Shown here: positions 22,898 through 29,265 of the stretch, piece by piece
Layout: every line of letters begins with the position of its first letter
How positions within the stretch are numbered: position 1 is the first letter of the stretch
Source of the DNA: Desulfurococcales archaeon
Lineage (GTDB): Archaea; Thermoproteota; Thermoprotei_A; Sulfolobales; Fervidicoccaceae
Length of the DNA stretch: 44,317 nt
Assembly (NCBI GenBank): GCA_027014955.1
Contig: JALWDA010000062.1
Location: 1 to 44,317 of the forward strand
Direction of reading: 5' to 3'
Program-made: the position numbers and the translations under genes
Notes under the pieces: generated by a model
Database searches by the model: none
What the model was told of the DNA's origin: nothing
Seen by the model: the letters and a program-made list of their open reading frames with translations, nothing else

Positions 22898-23192
22898 CCA
22901 GGTGCCACCGGCTTACCCATGCTTGTTACGATACAAAGTGTTTTGGGGGATCCCACTAATTAAGGGAATGCCCACCCGGCGAAGTAGCTCATCCAGTTAT
23001 GTATGCATACGTTCTCGCCCATGACCCATTGTTACCTGGACTTCCCCTAATGGTTCAGCCTTGCCTGCTTCCCGAGCTTGGTGGGTCTAGAAGGTTTGAA
23101 AACAACTAAAACTATATAGAAGCAACTGGCAAAACAATTCACACTAGCATAGTTATTACCCCCCACCTAATAAACCCGGAGCCCGTGACGGG
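22898..23192. other. Divergent intergenic region between trkA and eno
   Basis: I find no gene, tRNA or clear RNA in these 295 nt. It holds the enolase TATA box (23110-23119), a long eno leader with a small palindrome cccg-tga-cggg (23182-23192) just before the start, and a weak TATA-like sequence for trkA on the minus strand. Confidence 0.4.
23110..23119 (+). promoter_or_regulatory. TATA box of enolase
   Basis: aactatatag is a strong TATA box. A start point near 23140 leaves a leader of 50-60 nt, long for this window. Confidence 0.5.
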
Positions 23193-24512
23193 GTGGTCAC
23201 AGTGTCCTCCTTGCATGTTGGCGAGGATTTCAAAATCACTAGTGTCAAGGCCCTAGAAATAGCCGACTCTAGGGGGAGGCCGACGGTCAAGGTATGTGTC
23301 TCGACGAGGATGAGCAGGGACTGTGCATCGGCACCCTCTGGAGCATCGAAGGGCAAATACGAGGCGGTCGAGCTAAGGGATGGAGGCCATAGGCTTCGAG
23401 GATATGGTGTTAAGAAGGCGGTCTTCAGCGTAGAGCACCAGATAGCCCCCATACTCATAGGAAAGGATGTCAGGATGCAGGCTGAGATAGACGAGGCGAT
23501 GAAGAAGCTAGACGGGACAAGGAACCTCTCCAAACTGGGGGCGAACGCCACCATAGCCACGAGCATAGCCGTCGCCAAGACTGCTGCAAAGTCGCTGTCC
23601 CTCCCCCTGTACAAGTACATAGGGGGGGTAAAGCCGCTCGCAACCCCCGTTCCTCTCATGAACATATTGAATGGAGGAGCCCACGCAGGCAACGAGCTTG
23701 AGTTCCAGGAGTTCCTAATAGCACCTGTGAAGGCGGAGACATTCACAGAGGCTTTCTGGAAGGGAGTGGAAGTGTATCATAGCCTAAAGGATGTACTGGA
23801 GAAGGAATACGGGAGGCAGGCCACCTTGGTTGGAGACGAGGGGGGGTTCGCCCCACCGCTGAGGGACCCTCACGACGCATTGGAGATCATAACGAAGGCG
23901 ATCGAAGACTCTGGATACAAGCCGGGCGAGGACTTCTACCTGGGAATAGACGTGGCCGCCACACAGTTCTATGACACGGGAAAGAAGAGATACAGGTTCC
24001 TGGGAAGAGAGTGGACCAGCTCCGAACTGGCTGACTACTACCTAGAGCTCGTGGAAGGGTTCCCCGTAAAATCCATAGAGGACCCCTTCTACGAGGAGCA
24101 TTACAAGTCCTTCGCTGAGCTCCAAGAAAAGGTGAGGCCCAGGGGAGTCATAATAGTTGGCGATGACCTGTACGTCACCAACTCGGAGCTCCTAGAAAAA
24201 GGCTTGGAAAACAGGAGCACCCTCGGTGTGATAGTGAAGCCCAACCAGGTGGGCACCCTCACAGACACCATAAAGTTCATAGAAAAGGCGAAGCGTGCGG
24301 GGCAGAAGATCATACTTAGCCACAGGAGCGGAGAAACCGAGGACAACTACGTAGCAGACCTCGCAATAGCGTTTAACAGTGACTTCATAAAAGCCGGCGC
24401 GCCCGCCCGGAGCGACCGTAACGCCAAATACAACAGGGTCCTAGAGATAGACCAGGAAAACAAGGGGATCCTCTACTACAAGGGTGTAGAGGCATACAAG
24501 CTACACATATAA
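23193..24512 (+). CDS. eno: Enolase (phosphopyruvate hydratase)
   Basis: It converts 2-phosphoglycerate to phosphoenolpyruvate in glycolysis and gluconeogenesis. The 439 residues match family length. Visible are DSRGRPTVKV, APSGASKGKYEAVELRDG, NGGAHAGNELEFQEF, LVGDEGGFAPPL, the Mg ligands in LGIDVAATQF, SIEDPF and VGDDLYVTN, the catalytic Lys in VIVKPNQVGT, and SHRSGETEDNYVADLAIAF with KAGAPARSDRNAKYNR. No catalytic residue is missing. GTG 23193 is the outermost start; GTG 23202 is better spaced from GGTGG and may be the true one. Confidence 0.96.
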   Translation: MVTVSSLHVGEDFKITSVKALEIADSRGRPTVKVCVSTRMSRDCASAPSGASKGKYEAVELRDGGHRLRGYGVKKAVFSVEHQIAPILIGKDVRMQAEIDEAMKKLDGTRNLSKLGANATIATSIAVAKTAAKSLSLPLYKYIGGVKPLATPVPLMNILNGGAHAGNELEFQEFLIAPVKAETFTEAFWKGVEVYHSLKDVLEKEYGRQATLVGDEGGFAPPLRDPHDALEIITKAIEDSGYKPGEDFYLGIDVAATQFYDTGKKRYRFLGREWTSSELADYYLELVEGFPVKSIEDPFYEEHYKSFAELQEKVRPRGVIIVGDDLYVTNSELLEKGLENRSTLGVIVKPNQVGTLTDTIKFIEKAKRAGQKIILSHRSGETEDNYVADLAIAFNSDFIKAGAPARSDRNAKYNRVLEIDQENKGILYYKGVEAYKLHI

Positions 24513-24537
24513 CCCCGAACCGCTTTTAAAAAACATT

Positions 24538-24547
24538 ATTTAAATAC
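24538..24547 (+). promoter_or_regulatory. TATA box of the dolichol-kinase-like gene
   Basis: tatttaaata is centred 25-26 nt before 24567-24568, so the predicted transcript begins at the first base of a perfect hairpin. Confidence 0.5.
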
Positions 24548-24566
24548 CGCTCAAGCCAAGACAAAA

Positions 24567-24597
24567 CACGCCCTCCCATAGAGGGCGTGGAACCCTC
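24567..24597 (+). promoter_or_regulatory. Structured 5' leader with two mutually exclusive hairpins
   Basis: cacgccctc (24567-24575) and gagggcgtg (24581-24589) form a perfect 9-bp stem with loop ccata. The same gaggg (24581-24585) can instead pair with ccctc (24593-24597), two bases before the ATG at 24600. The second fold would occlude the start region, and the first would free it. No ligand can be inferred. Confidence 0.45.
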
Positions 24598-24599
24598 CG

Positions 24600-25256
24600 A
24601 TGACCCTTGCCTCCCTCCTCCCGGAGCTTGTGAAGACCTCCGTTATGGTAGCCTACGTGTTTGCAATGATATTGCTACTAAAGAGTGTTCATGCGCGCCT
24701 GATTAAAAGAGGGTGGACGCGGGACCAGGCCTCCTACATAACCCGCAAGCTCGTGCACCTCCTCGCTGCAGGTCCGGTGACCCTTGCCCTACCCTTCGTA
24801 TTCATGGAAATTCTTGTCCCCGCATCGGTTTCCATGCTATTGGGGCTTGGGTTCTGGCTTGCCAAGAGGCGGGGCAAGCTTATGGAGTGGTTCCAGACTC
24901 GTGACAATAATAATGAGATAACGTTTATGATAGCCTGGGGGGCGAGCATAGCCATACTGTGGAAGCTGACGGGGAGCCCCCTGTTATCAATACTACCCGC
25001 TGCCTACATATCCATAGGCGACGGGGTAACGGGTCTGGTACGGGTCTCCATTATTGGAAGAAGGGAGAAGCATTGGAGCGGAAACCTGGCAATGCTCACA
25101 GTAACCCTACCACTAAGCATGGCCGTAGCAGGCCTGCCGGGATTCCTCTCAGCCCTAGCATCCTCCATAGCGGAGAAGATCCAGCTACCCCACATTGACG
25201 ATAACATAACTATAACAGGGACCTCCGTCCTGATACTAGCCCTAGCCTTCGCCTGA
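24600..25256 (+). CDS. Dolichol/phytol kinase-like membrane protein (SEC59, COG0170)
   Basis: A 218-residue membrane protein with about six hydrophobic helices. The family motifs are RKLVHLLAAGP (about 50-60), ISIGDGVTGLVR (about 140-151), the following basic KHWSGN (about 160-165) and the C-terminal DDNITIT. Members phosphorylate dolichol or other polyprenols, or activate lipids with CTP, supplying lipid carriers for glycosylation and archaeal lipid synthesis. ATG at 24600, with the structured leader just before it. The exact substrate is unknown. Confidence 0.82.
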   Translation: MTLASLLPELVKTSVMVAYVFAMILLLKSVHARLIKRGWTRDQASYITRKLVHLLAAGPVTLALPFVFMEILVPASVSMLLGLGFWLAKRRGKLMEWFQTRDNNNEITFMIAWGASIAILWKLTGSPLLSILPAAYISIGDGVTGLVRVSIIGRREKHWSGNLAMLTVTLPLSMAVAGLPGFLSALASSIAEKIQLPHIDDNITITGTSVLILALAFA

Positions 25257-25268
25257 CGACTGTCCCCA

Positions 25269-25326
25269 ATGATGAGGGTTAAAAGCGTTGAGCCCCCACG
25301 GGGGATGATAGGGACCAGGCTTCTGA
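25269..25326 (+). ncRNA. Candidate C/D-box sRNA (2'-O-methylation guide)
   Basis: In order: a perfect C box atgatga (25269-25275), 12 nt, ttga as D'-like box (25288-25291), a 12-nt spacer, atgata as C'-like box (25305-25310), a 12-nt guide (25311-25322), and D box ctga (25323-25326). The 58-nt span and 12-nt guides match archaeal dual-guide sRNAs bound by L7Ae, Nop5 and fibrillarin. It lies 12 nt after a stop codon in a gap with no other gene on this strand. The D' box deviates from CUGA and I could not identify the rRNA targets. Confidence 0.5.
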
Positions 25327-25394
25327 GGAAAGCGACCATCAGGTCCCATAGTGGGTTGTGGAGGGTCACTAGAAAGAGACTTGGTCAACCCAGT

Positions 25395-25502
25395 TTATCC
25401 GGCGTACGAATGGGTGCCTGTGTGCAAGGGTTGGGGGTTGACGAGTCTACAAAAACGCTTGATACCATGCCAGATGTATTTAAAAACACTTGACTTGGGC
25501 AA
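25395..25502 (-). CDS. Possible 35-residue small protein
   Basis: A TTG-initiated frame (MPKSSVFKYIWHGIKRF at its start) with its own apparent signals: TATA-like aaatataaaac near 25551-25559, and GGAGG at 25510-25514, seven bases before the TTG. The product is basic and partly amphipathic. No homology is recognised, and the length alone would not support it; the claim rests on the promoter and ribosome-site spacing. Confidence 0.3.
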   Translation of the reverse strand: MPKSSVFKYIWHGIKRFCRLVNPQPLHTGTHSYAG

Positions 25503-25550
25503 CTATGTTCCTCCTACCCCCAGGTTACCTGTCTTCCTGTTTCAATGTAG

Positions 25551-25559
25551 TTTTATATT
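25551..25559 (-). promoter_or_regulatory. TATA box downstream of cdvB
   Basis: Minus strand reads aaatataaaac, a strong TATA element with predicted start point near 25529. It would drive the possible small ORF at 25395-25502 or an unidentified RNA. Confidence 0.35.
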
Positions 25560-25586
25560 TGGTGGAGTTGATGTCCCCGATAGGCT

Positions 25587-25592
25587 AAAAAA
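25587..25592 (-). terminator. T-run terminating the cdvB transcript
   Basis: Six T on the minus strand directly after the CdvB-family stop codon (25598), in the sequence gcaggctttttt. A run of this length is sufficient for archaeal termination. Confidence 0.45.
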
Positions 25593-25597
25593 GCCTG

Positions 25598-26266
25598 CTA
25601 GTGTTCCCCACTCTCTGCAGTGGGTGGCTCTGGCAGGGCTATGTCCTTGCCGAGGGGTATTTCGGGGAACTGCTCCTTCATCCTCTGCTCGGCTATTGCG
25701 GCCGCTTCCTCCATGACCTTGCGCGCCTCGTCGGTGGCTATTATCTGGTTCACGGGTACTCCAGTGAACTCTCCCAGCTCCATGACGGTGGACTGCAGCA
25801 GCTCGTCGACCTCCATGAGCTCGAAGGCCACCTCGGGCATGACTCCCATGAGGTTGGACTTGACGCTTTTCACGACCGCCACGACGGGTCCGAGGGCGGT
25901 GACCAGGTCGCCCACGTCCCTTACCGTCTCGAGCCTTAGGCTTATTCTCTCTAGGGCGAATATCGCACTCATTATGCTCTTGGCGACCTTCCTTATCTCG
26001 GCTACCTCGGCTGCGTACATTGTGGCGCGGGCGGTGTCCTTCCTAATCTGGGCCTCCACCACCTTCTCGAAGAGCTGGGCGCCCCTGTTCTCGAGCCTCT
26101 GAAGGGTGTACTCCATGCGGTTCTTCTGTATCTTTAGCTTGAAGAGCGCCATGGCTATGCGGTGCCTTATAGGTGGCGGGGGCGCTACCCTGTTCTTCAC
26201 CTTGCTCCACACGCTCTCCTTGTCCTGGGGGCTCCACTTTTTGGCGAACTTGTCAATGGACCCCAT
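25598..26266 (-). CDS. cdvB: ESCRT-III-like cell division protein (CdvB family)
   Basis: A Snf7-type protein that assembles on membranes during crenarchaeal division, remodelled by the Vps4-like ATPase CdvC. The core is helical (about 35-190): basic RHRIAMALFKLKIQKNRMEYTL, then AARAT-like and ALERISLRLETVRDVGDLV. The tail is acidic and proline-rich (FPEIPLGKDIALPEPP), resembling an MIM2 motif that binds CdvC MIT domains. No winged-helix tail for CdvA binding is evident, so it may be a CdvB1/B2/B3-type paralogue. Start: ATG 26266 lies 6 nt after ggga; earlier Mets would overlap the divergent gene. TATA at 26304-26312. Confidence 0.88.
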   Translation of the reverse strand: MGSIDKFAKKWSPQDKESVWSKVKNRVAPPPPIRHRIAMALFKLKIQKNRMEYTLQRLENRGAQLFEKVVEAQIRKDTARATMYAAEVAEIRKVAKSIMSAIFALERISLRLETVRDVGDLVTALGPVVAVVKSVKSNLMGVMPEVAFELMEVDELLQSTVMELGEFTGVPVNQIIATDEARKVMEEAAAIAEQRMKEQFPEIPLGKDIALPEPPTAESGEH

Positions 26267-26303
26267 GGCCATCTCCCTAGAGCCATTATTACTTCCCGTG
26301 AAA

Positions 26304-26312
26304 GTATAAAAC
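26304..26312 (-). promoter_or_regulatory. TATA box of cdvB
   Basis: Minus strand gttttatac centred near 26308 predicts a start point near 26282 and a 16-nt leader to ATG 26266, supporting the short start. Confidence 0.5.
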
Positions 26313-26356
26313 GGGCAGGCCGGGAGAACACGTTGGGGTGAGCCACACTGGGTCTG

Positions 26357-27046
26357 GTGCCGGGGGAGAGGCCGTTTGTCCACGCGTTTTCAACAGTGAC
26401 TCTTGACGCGAGGCTGGCCTCACGTACGGGGTTCTCCAAGCTCAGCTGCCCCCATGACCTGGTTAGGCTGCACCGTCTTAGGGCCAAGTACGACGCCGTT
26501 ATGGTGGGTGCCAACACTGTTCTTGTCGACAATCCTAGCCTAAGGCTGAAGTATGTGAGGGGGAAGAACCCCAAACGGGTGGTCGTCGATGGCGCCCTTC
26601 GAACCCACCCTACACACAGGGTGTATGACGACACCGCCCCGACAATACTAATAACGAGTACAAAGGCCGCCGAGCACAAGAGTGGGCTCATCGAAGAATT
26701 CAAGAACAGGGGGGTTAGGGTACTAAAAATTGAACCCGTAGAAGACACGCGCATACCTATGAAAAGGGCGCTTCAATTACTCCTGCAGGAGGGGATATCG
26801 TCGCTTCTAGTCGAGGGCGGGGGAAGGCTGCTATGGAGCCTTCTGAGGGAGAAGCTGATAGACCGTCTATCAATAACCTATGTGGGGACAGTCTACGGCG
26901 CGGGTCCCGTGCTCTTCGATGGAGAGGGCCACGAGGGGCCCGAGGCCCCCTTATTTAGGCCTGTCAAGGTTCTCCTCTGCCCCTGTGGGAGAGAGGTCCA
27001 CGTAGAACTGGTGCCCTACTATGACACGAGTTATCTCAGAGGGTAG
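26357..27046 (+). CDS. 2,5-diamino-6-(ribosylamino)pyrimidinone 5'-phosphate reductase (riboflavin/F420 pathway)
   Basis: It reduces the ribosyl to ribityl side chain of the GTP-derived pyrimidine in archaeal riboflavin synthesis (RibD_C / ArfC / Rib7 type, NADPH-dependent). The 229 residues match. Motifs are the N-terminal STVTLDARLA, RLRAKYDAVMVGANTVLVDNPSL, KRVVVDG, VLKIEP, SSLLVEGGGRLL and SITYVGTVYGAG. GTG start 26357. It diverges from cdvB with about 90 nt between starts. No other riboflavin gene is in the window. Confidence 0.92.
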   Translation: MPGERPFVHAFSTVTLDARLASRTGFSKLSCPHDLVRLHRLRAKYDAVMVGANTVLVDNPSLRLKYVRGKNPKRVVVDGALRTHPTHRVYDDTAPTILITSTKAAEHKSGLIEEFKNRGVRVLKIEPVEDTRIPMKRALQLLLQEGISSLLVEGGGRLLWSLLREKLIDRLSITYVGTVYGAGPVLFDGEGHEGPEAPLFRPVKVLLCPCGREVHVELVPYYDTSYLRG

Positions 27047-27080
27047 CGGCGATATTAGCCTATCCCAGCCTAGACGGCCT

Positions 27081-27097
27081 CCACAATCCTATTGTGG
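27081..27097. promoter_or_regulatory. Perfect 7-bp hairpin between the reductase and the lipoyl cassette
   Basis: ccacaat-cct-attgtgg (27081-27097) lies 35 nt after the reductase stop and about 50 nt upstream of a TATA-like gattaaaca near 27128-27136. It could end the upstream transcript or be an operator for the lipoyl genes; the sequence cannot decide. Confidence 0.35.
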
Positions 27098-27176
27098 GTA
27101 ACTGTTATAGGCAACAACCTTCCAGGGATTAAACAGCATTGCAAAGCAGAAGGCCAATTATCATGGGGTGGTCTTG

Positions 27177-27437
27177 ATGGAGGAGCAAGTGATCGCGGTC
27201 AGGGTCCCCATAGAAGCTTGGCCGCGTAGGGGGGATTGGAAGGGGAGGGTCACGCGCTTGCTGCGGAGGGATGGTGATGTGGTCAAAGAGGGGGAGGAGA
27301 TTGCCGAAGTAGAGATAGAGAAGGCCGTGCTGGTTATTGAAGCTCCTATGGGGGGGAGGATAACCTTTAGAGTGTCCGAGGGTGACGAGGTTGGGCCCGA
27401 GACGGTTATTGCCGAAATCCATCCCCTTCAGGGCTAG
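27177..27437 (+). CDS. Stand-alone lipoyl-domain carrier protein
   Basis: The 86 residues form one lipoyl/biotinyl domain: an N-terminal strand with WKGRVTRLLRRDGDVVKEG, the acceptor hairpin VEIEKAVLVIEAP with Lys49, then GGRITFRVSEGDEVGPETVIAEI. ATG 27177 (after ggggtggtc) is preferred to GTG 27168. E-K-A with flanking acid residues is lipoyl-like; biotin domains usually carry M-K-M. It is much shorter than GcvH or full E2 proteins. It is directly upstream of lipA and a LipM/LplA-type gene, so it is likely their substrate. It could serve an unidentified oxidoreductase or sulfur-handling enzyme. Confidence 0.88.
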   Translation: MEEQVIAVRVPIEAWPRRGDWKGRVTRLLRRDGDVVKEGEEIAEVEIEKAVLVIEAPMGGRITFRVSEGDEVGPETVIAEIHPLQG

Positions 27438-27463
27438 CGGGTTGTCTATGACTGGTCAAGGCG

Positions 27464-28366
27464 GTGTATGATATGGAGACGCTCAAGCCAAGGATAAGGG
27501 TCAGGGCAGGCAGGGACTATCACCGTGTAAAGAATATGCTCTCCCGAAGGTACCCCGTGGCGACAGTCTGCGAGGAGGCGCTCTGCCCGAACATATGGGA
27601 GTGCTGGAACGAGGGCACCGCTACCTTCATGCTCCTCGGCGACACTTGTACCAGGAACTGCAGGTTCTGCTATGTCAAGACAGGCTCTCCGGGTGGTCTC
27701 GTGGACTGGGAGGAGCCACTGAAGGTGGCTAACGCTGTCAGGGAAATGAAGCTAGATTACGTGACCATAACGAGCGTCACAAGGGACGACCTCCCCGACG
27801 GCGGTGCCAGTATTTTTGCAGAGACTGTTAGATTGATAAAGAAGCAAAGCCCCCATACCCTCGTCGAGGTGCTGACCCCTGATTTCGACGCACGTAGGGA
27901 GCTCCTAGAGACCGTCATAGGCGCGGGGGTGGACGTCTACGGTCATAATATTGAGACGGTTCGTCGCTTAAGCCCCCTGGTCAGGGACCGCAGGTTCTCA
28001 TACGAGAAGAGCCTCCGCACCCTACAGCTGGCGAAGGAGATAAGCCCCAAAATAGTCACAAAGTCGAGCATAATACTCGGCATGGGGGAGGAGTGGAATG
28101 AGATAATCGAGGCCATGAAGGACCTAAGATCGGTGGGGGTCGACATACTCGTCCTGGGCCAATATCTTAGGCCCAGCCACAGGCAACTGCCTGTTGCCAA
28201 ACTGTACAAGCCGAGCGAGTTCAAAGAGCTTGAGCAAAAGGGGATTGAGCTGGGATTCGCGTACGTGGTTAGCACTCCCTTGGCTAGGACGAGCTATAAG
28301 GCCAAGCAAGCCTACTTCGCCGCCCTTTCCCAGCGCCAGGCTCCACAGCAGGGTGCAGGAGCCTGA
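27464..28366 (+). CDS. lipA: Lipoyl synthase
   Basis: A radical-SAM enzyme that inserts two sulfurs into the protein-bound octanoyl chain. The auxiliary cluster ligands are CEEALC plus C47 in IWECW, and the radical cluster is CTRNCRFC (62, 66, 69). [35 protein letters not shown] and the late ARTSY (usual RSSY) are present. The 300 residues match family length. GTG 27464 or ATG 27473 starts it; the latter lies 6 nt after ggcggtg. It overlaps the next gene by one base (TGATG). Confidence 0.95.
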   Translation: MYDMETLKPRIRVRAGRDYHRVKNMLSRRYPVATVCEEALCPNIWECWNEGTATFMLLGDTCTRNCRFCYVKTGSPGGLVDWEEPLKVANAVREMKLDYVTITSVTRDDLPDGGASIFAETVRLIKKQSPHTLVEVLTPDFDARRELLETVIGAGVDVYGHNIETVRRLSPLVRDRRFSYEKSLRTLQLAKEISPKIVTKSSIILGMGEEWNEIIEAMKDLRSVGVDILVLGQYLRPSHRQLPVAKLYKPSEFKELEQKGIELGFAYVVSTPLARTSYKAKQAYFAALSQRQAPQQGAGA

Positions 28367-29184
28367 TGAGCGGATCCGGTAAAGGCATCCTGAAGGTAAT
28401 CGTGGACGGGCCCCGGGATCCCCAGTTCAACATGGCACTTGACGAGGCCCTCTGGCTAGGCGTGGGGCCCGGGCAGGAGCCCATATTGAGGCTGTACACG
28501 TGGAGACCGACAGGTGTGACAGTGGGCCGGGGGCAGAGCATCTCCAAGAGTGTAAACCTGGACGCGGTTTCAAAGAGGGGGTGGAAGGTAGCACGACGCC
28601 CCACGGGGGGATTGGCACTGATACACGCGGAGGGACTCGAGATAACATATAGTATAGTGCTGCCGTCCACACACCCCCTCTACGGAGAACCCGTAGGGCG
28701 CTCGGCCGCCCTCATAGCAGAGGGGATAAGGATCGCCCTAGAGAATATGGGGATAAGCTCGACCACCCGTATGGAGGCGTCTCCCAGGTTTGGCGAGGGA
28801 GGAGAGCTCTGCCTGCTAAACGAGGGGTCCAGCGACATAATTGTCGAGGGGAGAAAGGTAAGCGGAAGCGCACAGGTCAGAGGTCCCCGCTCCCTCTTAC
28901 AGCACGGGACCCTCATGATTGAGGCCGTCTACGAGGACTGGCACGATGTGATAAAAGGCACGCCACCTCCACCGGTTCTAGGGAAAAAGTTCGCGGGACT
29001 GAGAAACCTCGGATACGGGTTGCCTAGCCTGGGTTCCATGCTCGAGATAATAGTAGATGGCTTCTCTCAGGCCCTCTCGCTTAAACCAGTTAAGTCGGGC
29101 CTGGATCCGACTATCTTGGAGAAGGCGGAGAGGCTATACATAGAGAAGCACTCGCTACGCGACTGGATATTCCTCCATCCCTGA
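28366..29184 (+). CDS. Lipoate-protein ligase/octanoyltransferase family (LipM/LplA-like)
   Basis: It attaches octanoyl or lipoyl groups to the carrier Lys. The 272-residue BPL/LplA/LipB fold shows FNMALDEALW, RRPTGGLALIHAEG (the lipoyl-AMP-binding stretch) and GRKVSGSAQVR with Lys164, followed by QHGTLMI. Cys149 in ELCLLNEGSSDIIV corresponds in place to the nucleophile of LipM-type octanoyltransferases, which favours LipM over LplA. Together with LipA it supports synthesis of lipoate on the adjacent carrier. ATG 28366, coupled to lipA. Confidence 0.85.
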   Translation: MSGSGKGILKVIVDGPRDPQFNMALDEALWLGVGPGQEPILRLYTWRPTGVTVGRGQSISKSVNLDAVSKRGWKVARRPTGGLALIHAEGLEITYSIVLPSTHPLYGEPVGRSAALIAEGIRIALENMGISSTTRMEASPRFGEGGELCLLNEGSSDIIVEGRKVSGSAQVRGPRSLLQHGTLMIEAVYEDWHDVIKGTPPPPVLGKKFAGLRNLGYGLPSLGSMLEIIVDGFSQALSLKPVKSGLDPTILEKAERLYIEKHSLRDWIFLHP

Positions 29185-29265
29185 GAAAAACATGACCGGT
29201 CCCGTCCCCTAGTTTGAAGCTGGTATGATGAGGGCCATTGGGACAGATGACCCTGCGCCGGGGGG

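Noticed and set aside
24513-24599. The 24567-24589 hairpin as the enolase terminator
   Set aside because: There is no T-run after it, and a TATA box just upstream places it at the 5' end of the next transcript.
25269-25493. 74-codon plus-strand frame in the gap after the dolichol-kinase-like gene
   Set aside because: Composition is not protein-like and it overlaps the candidate sRNA boxes; no homology or ribosome site is evident.
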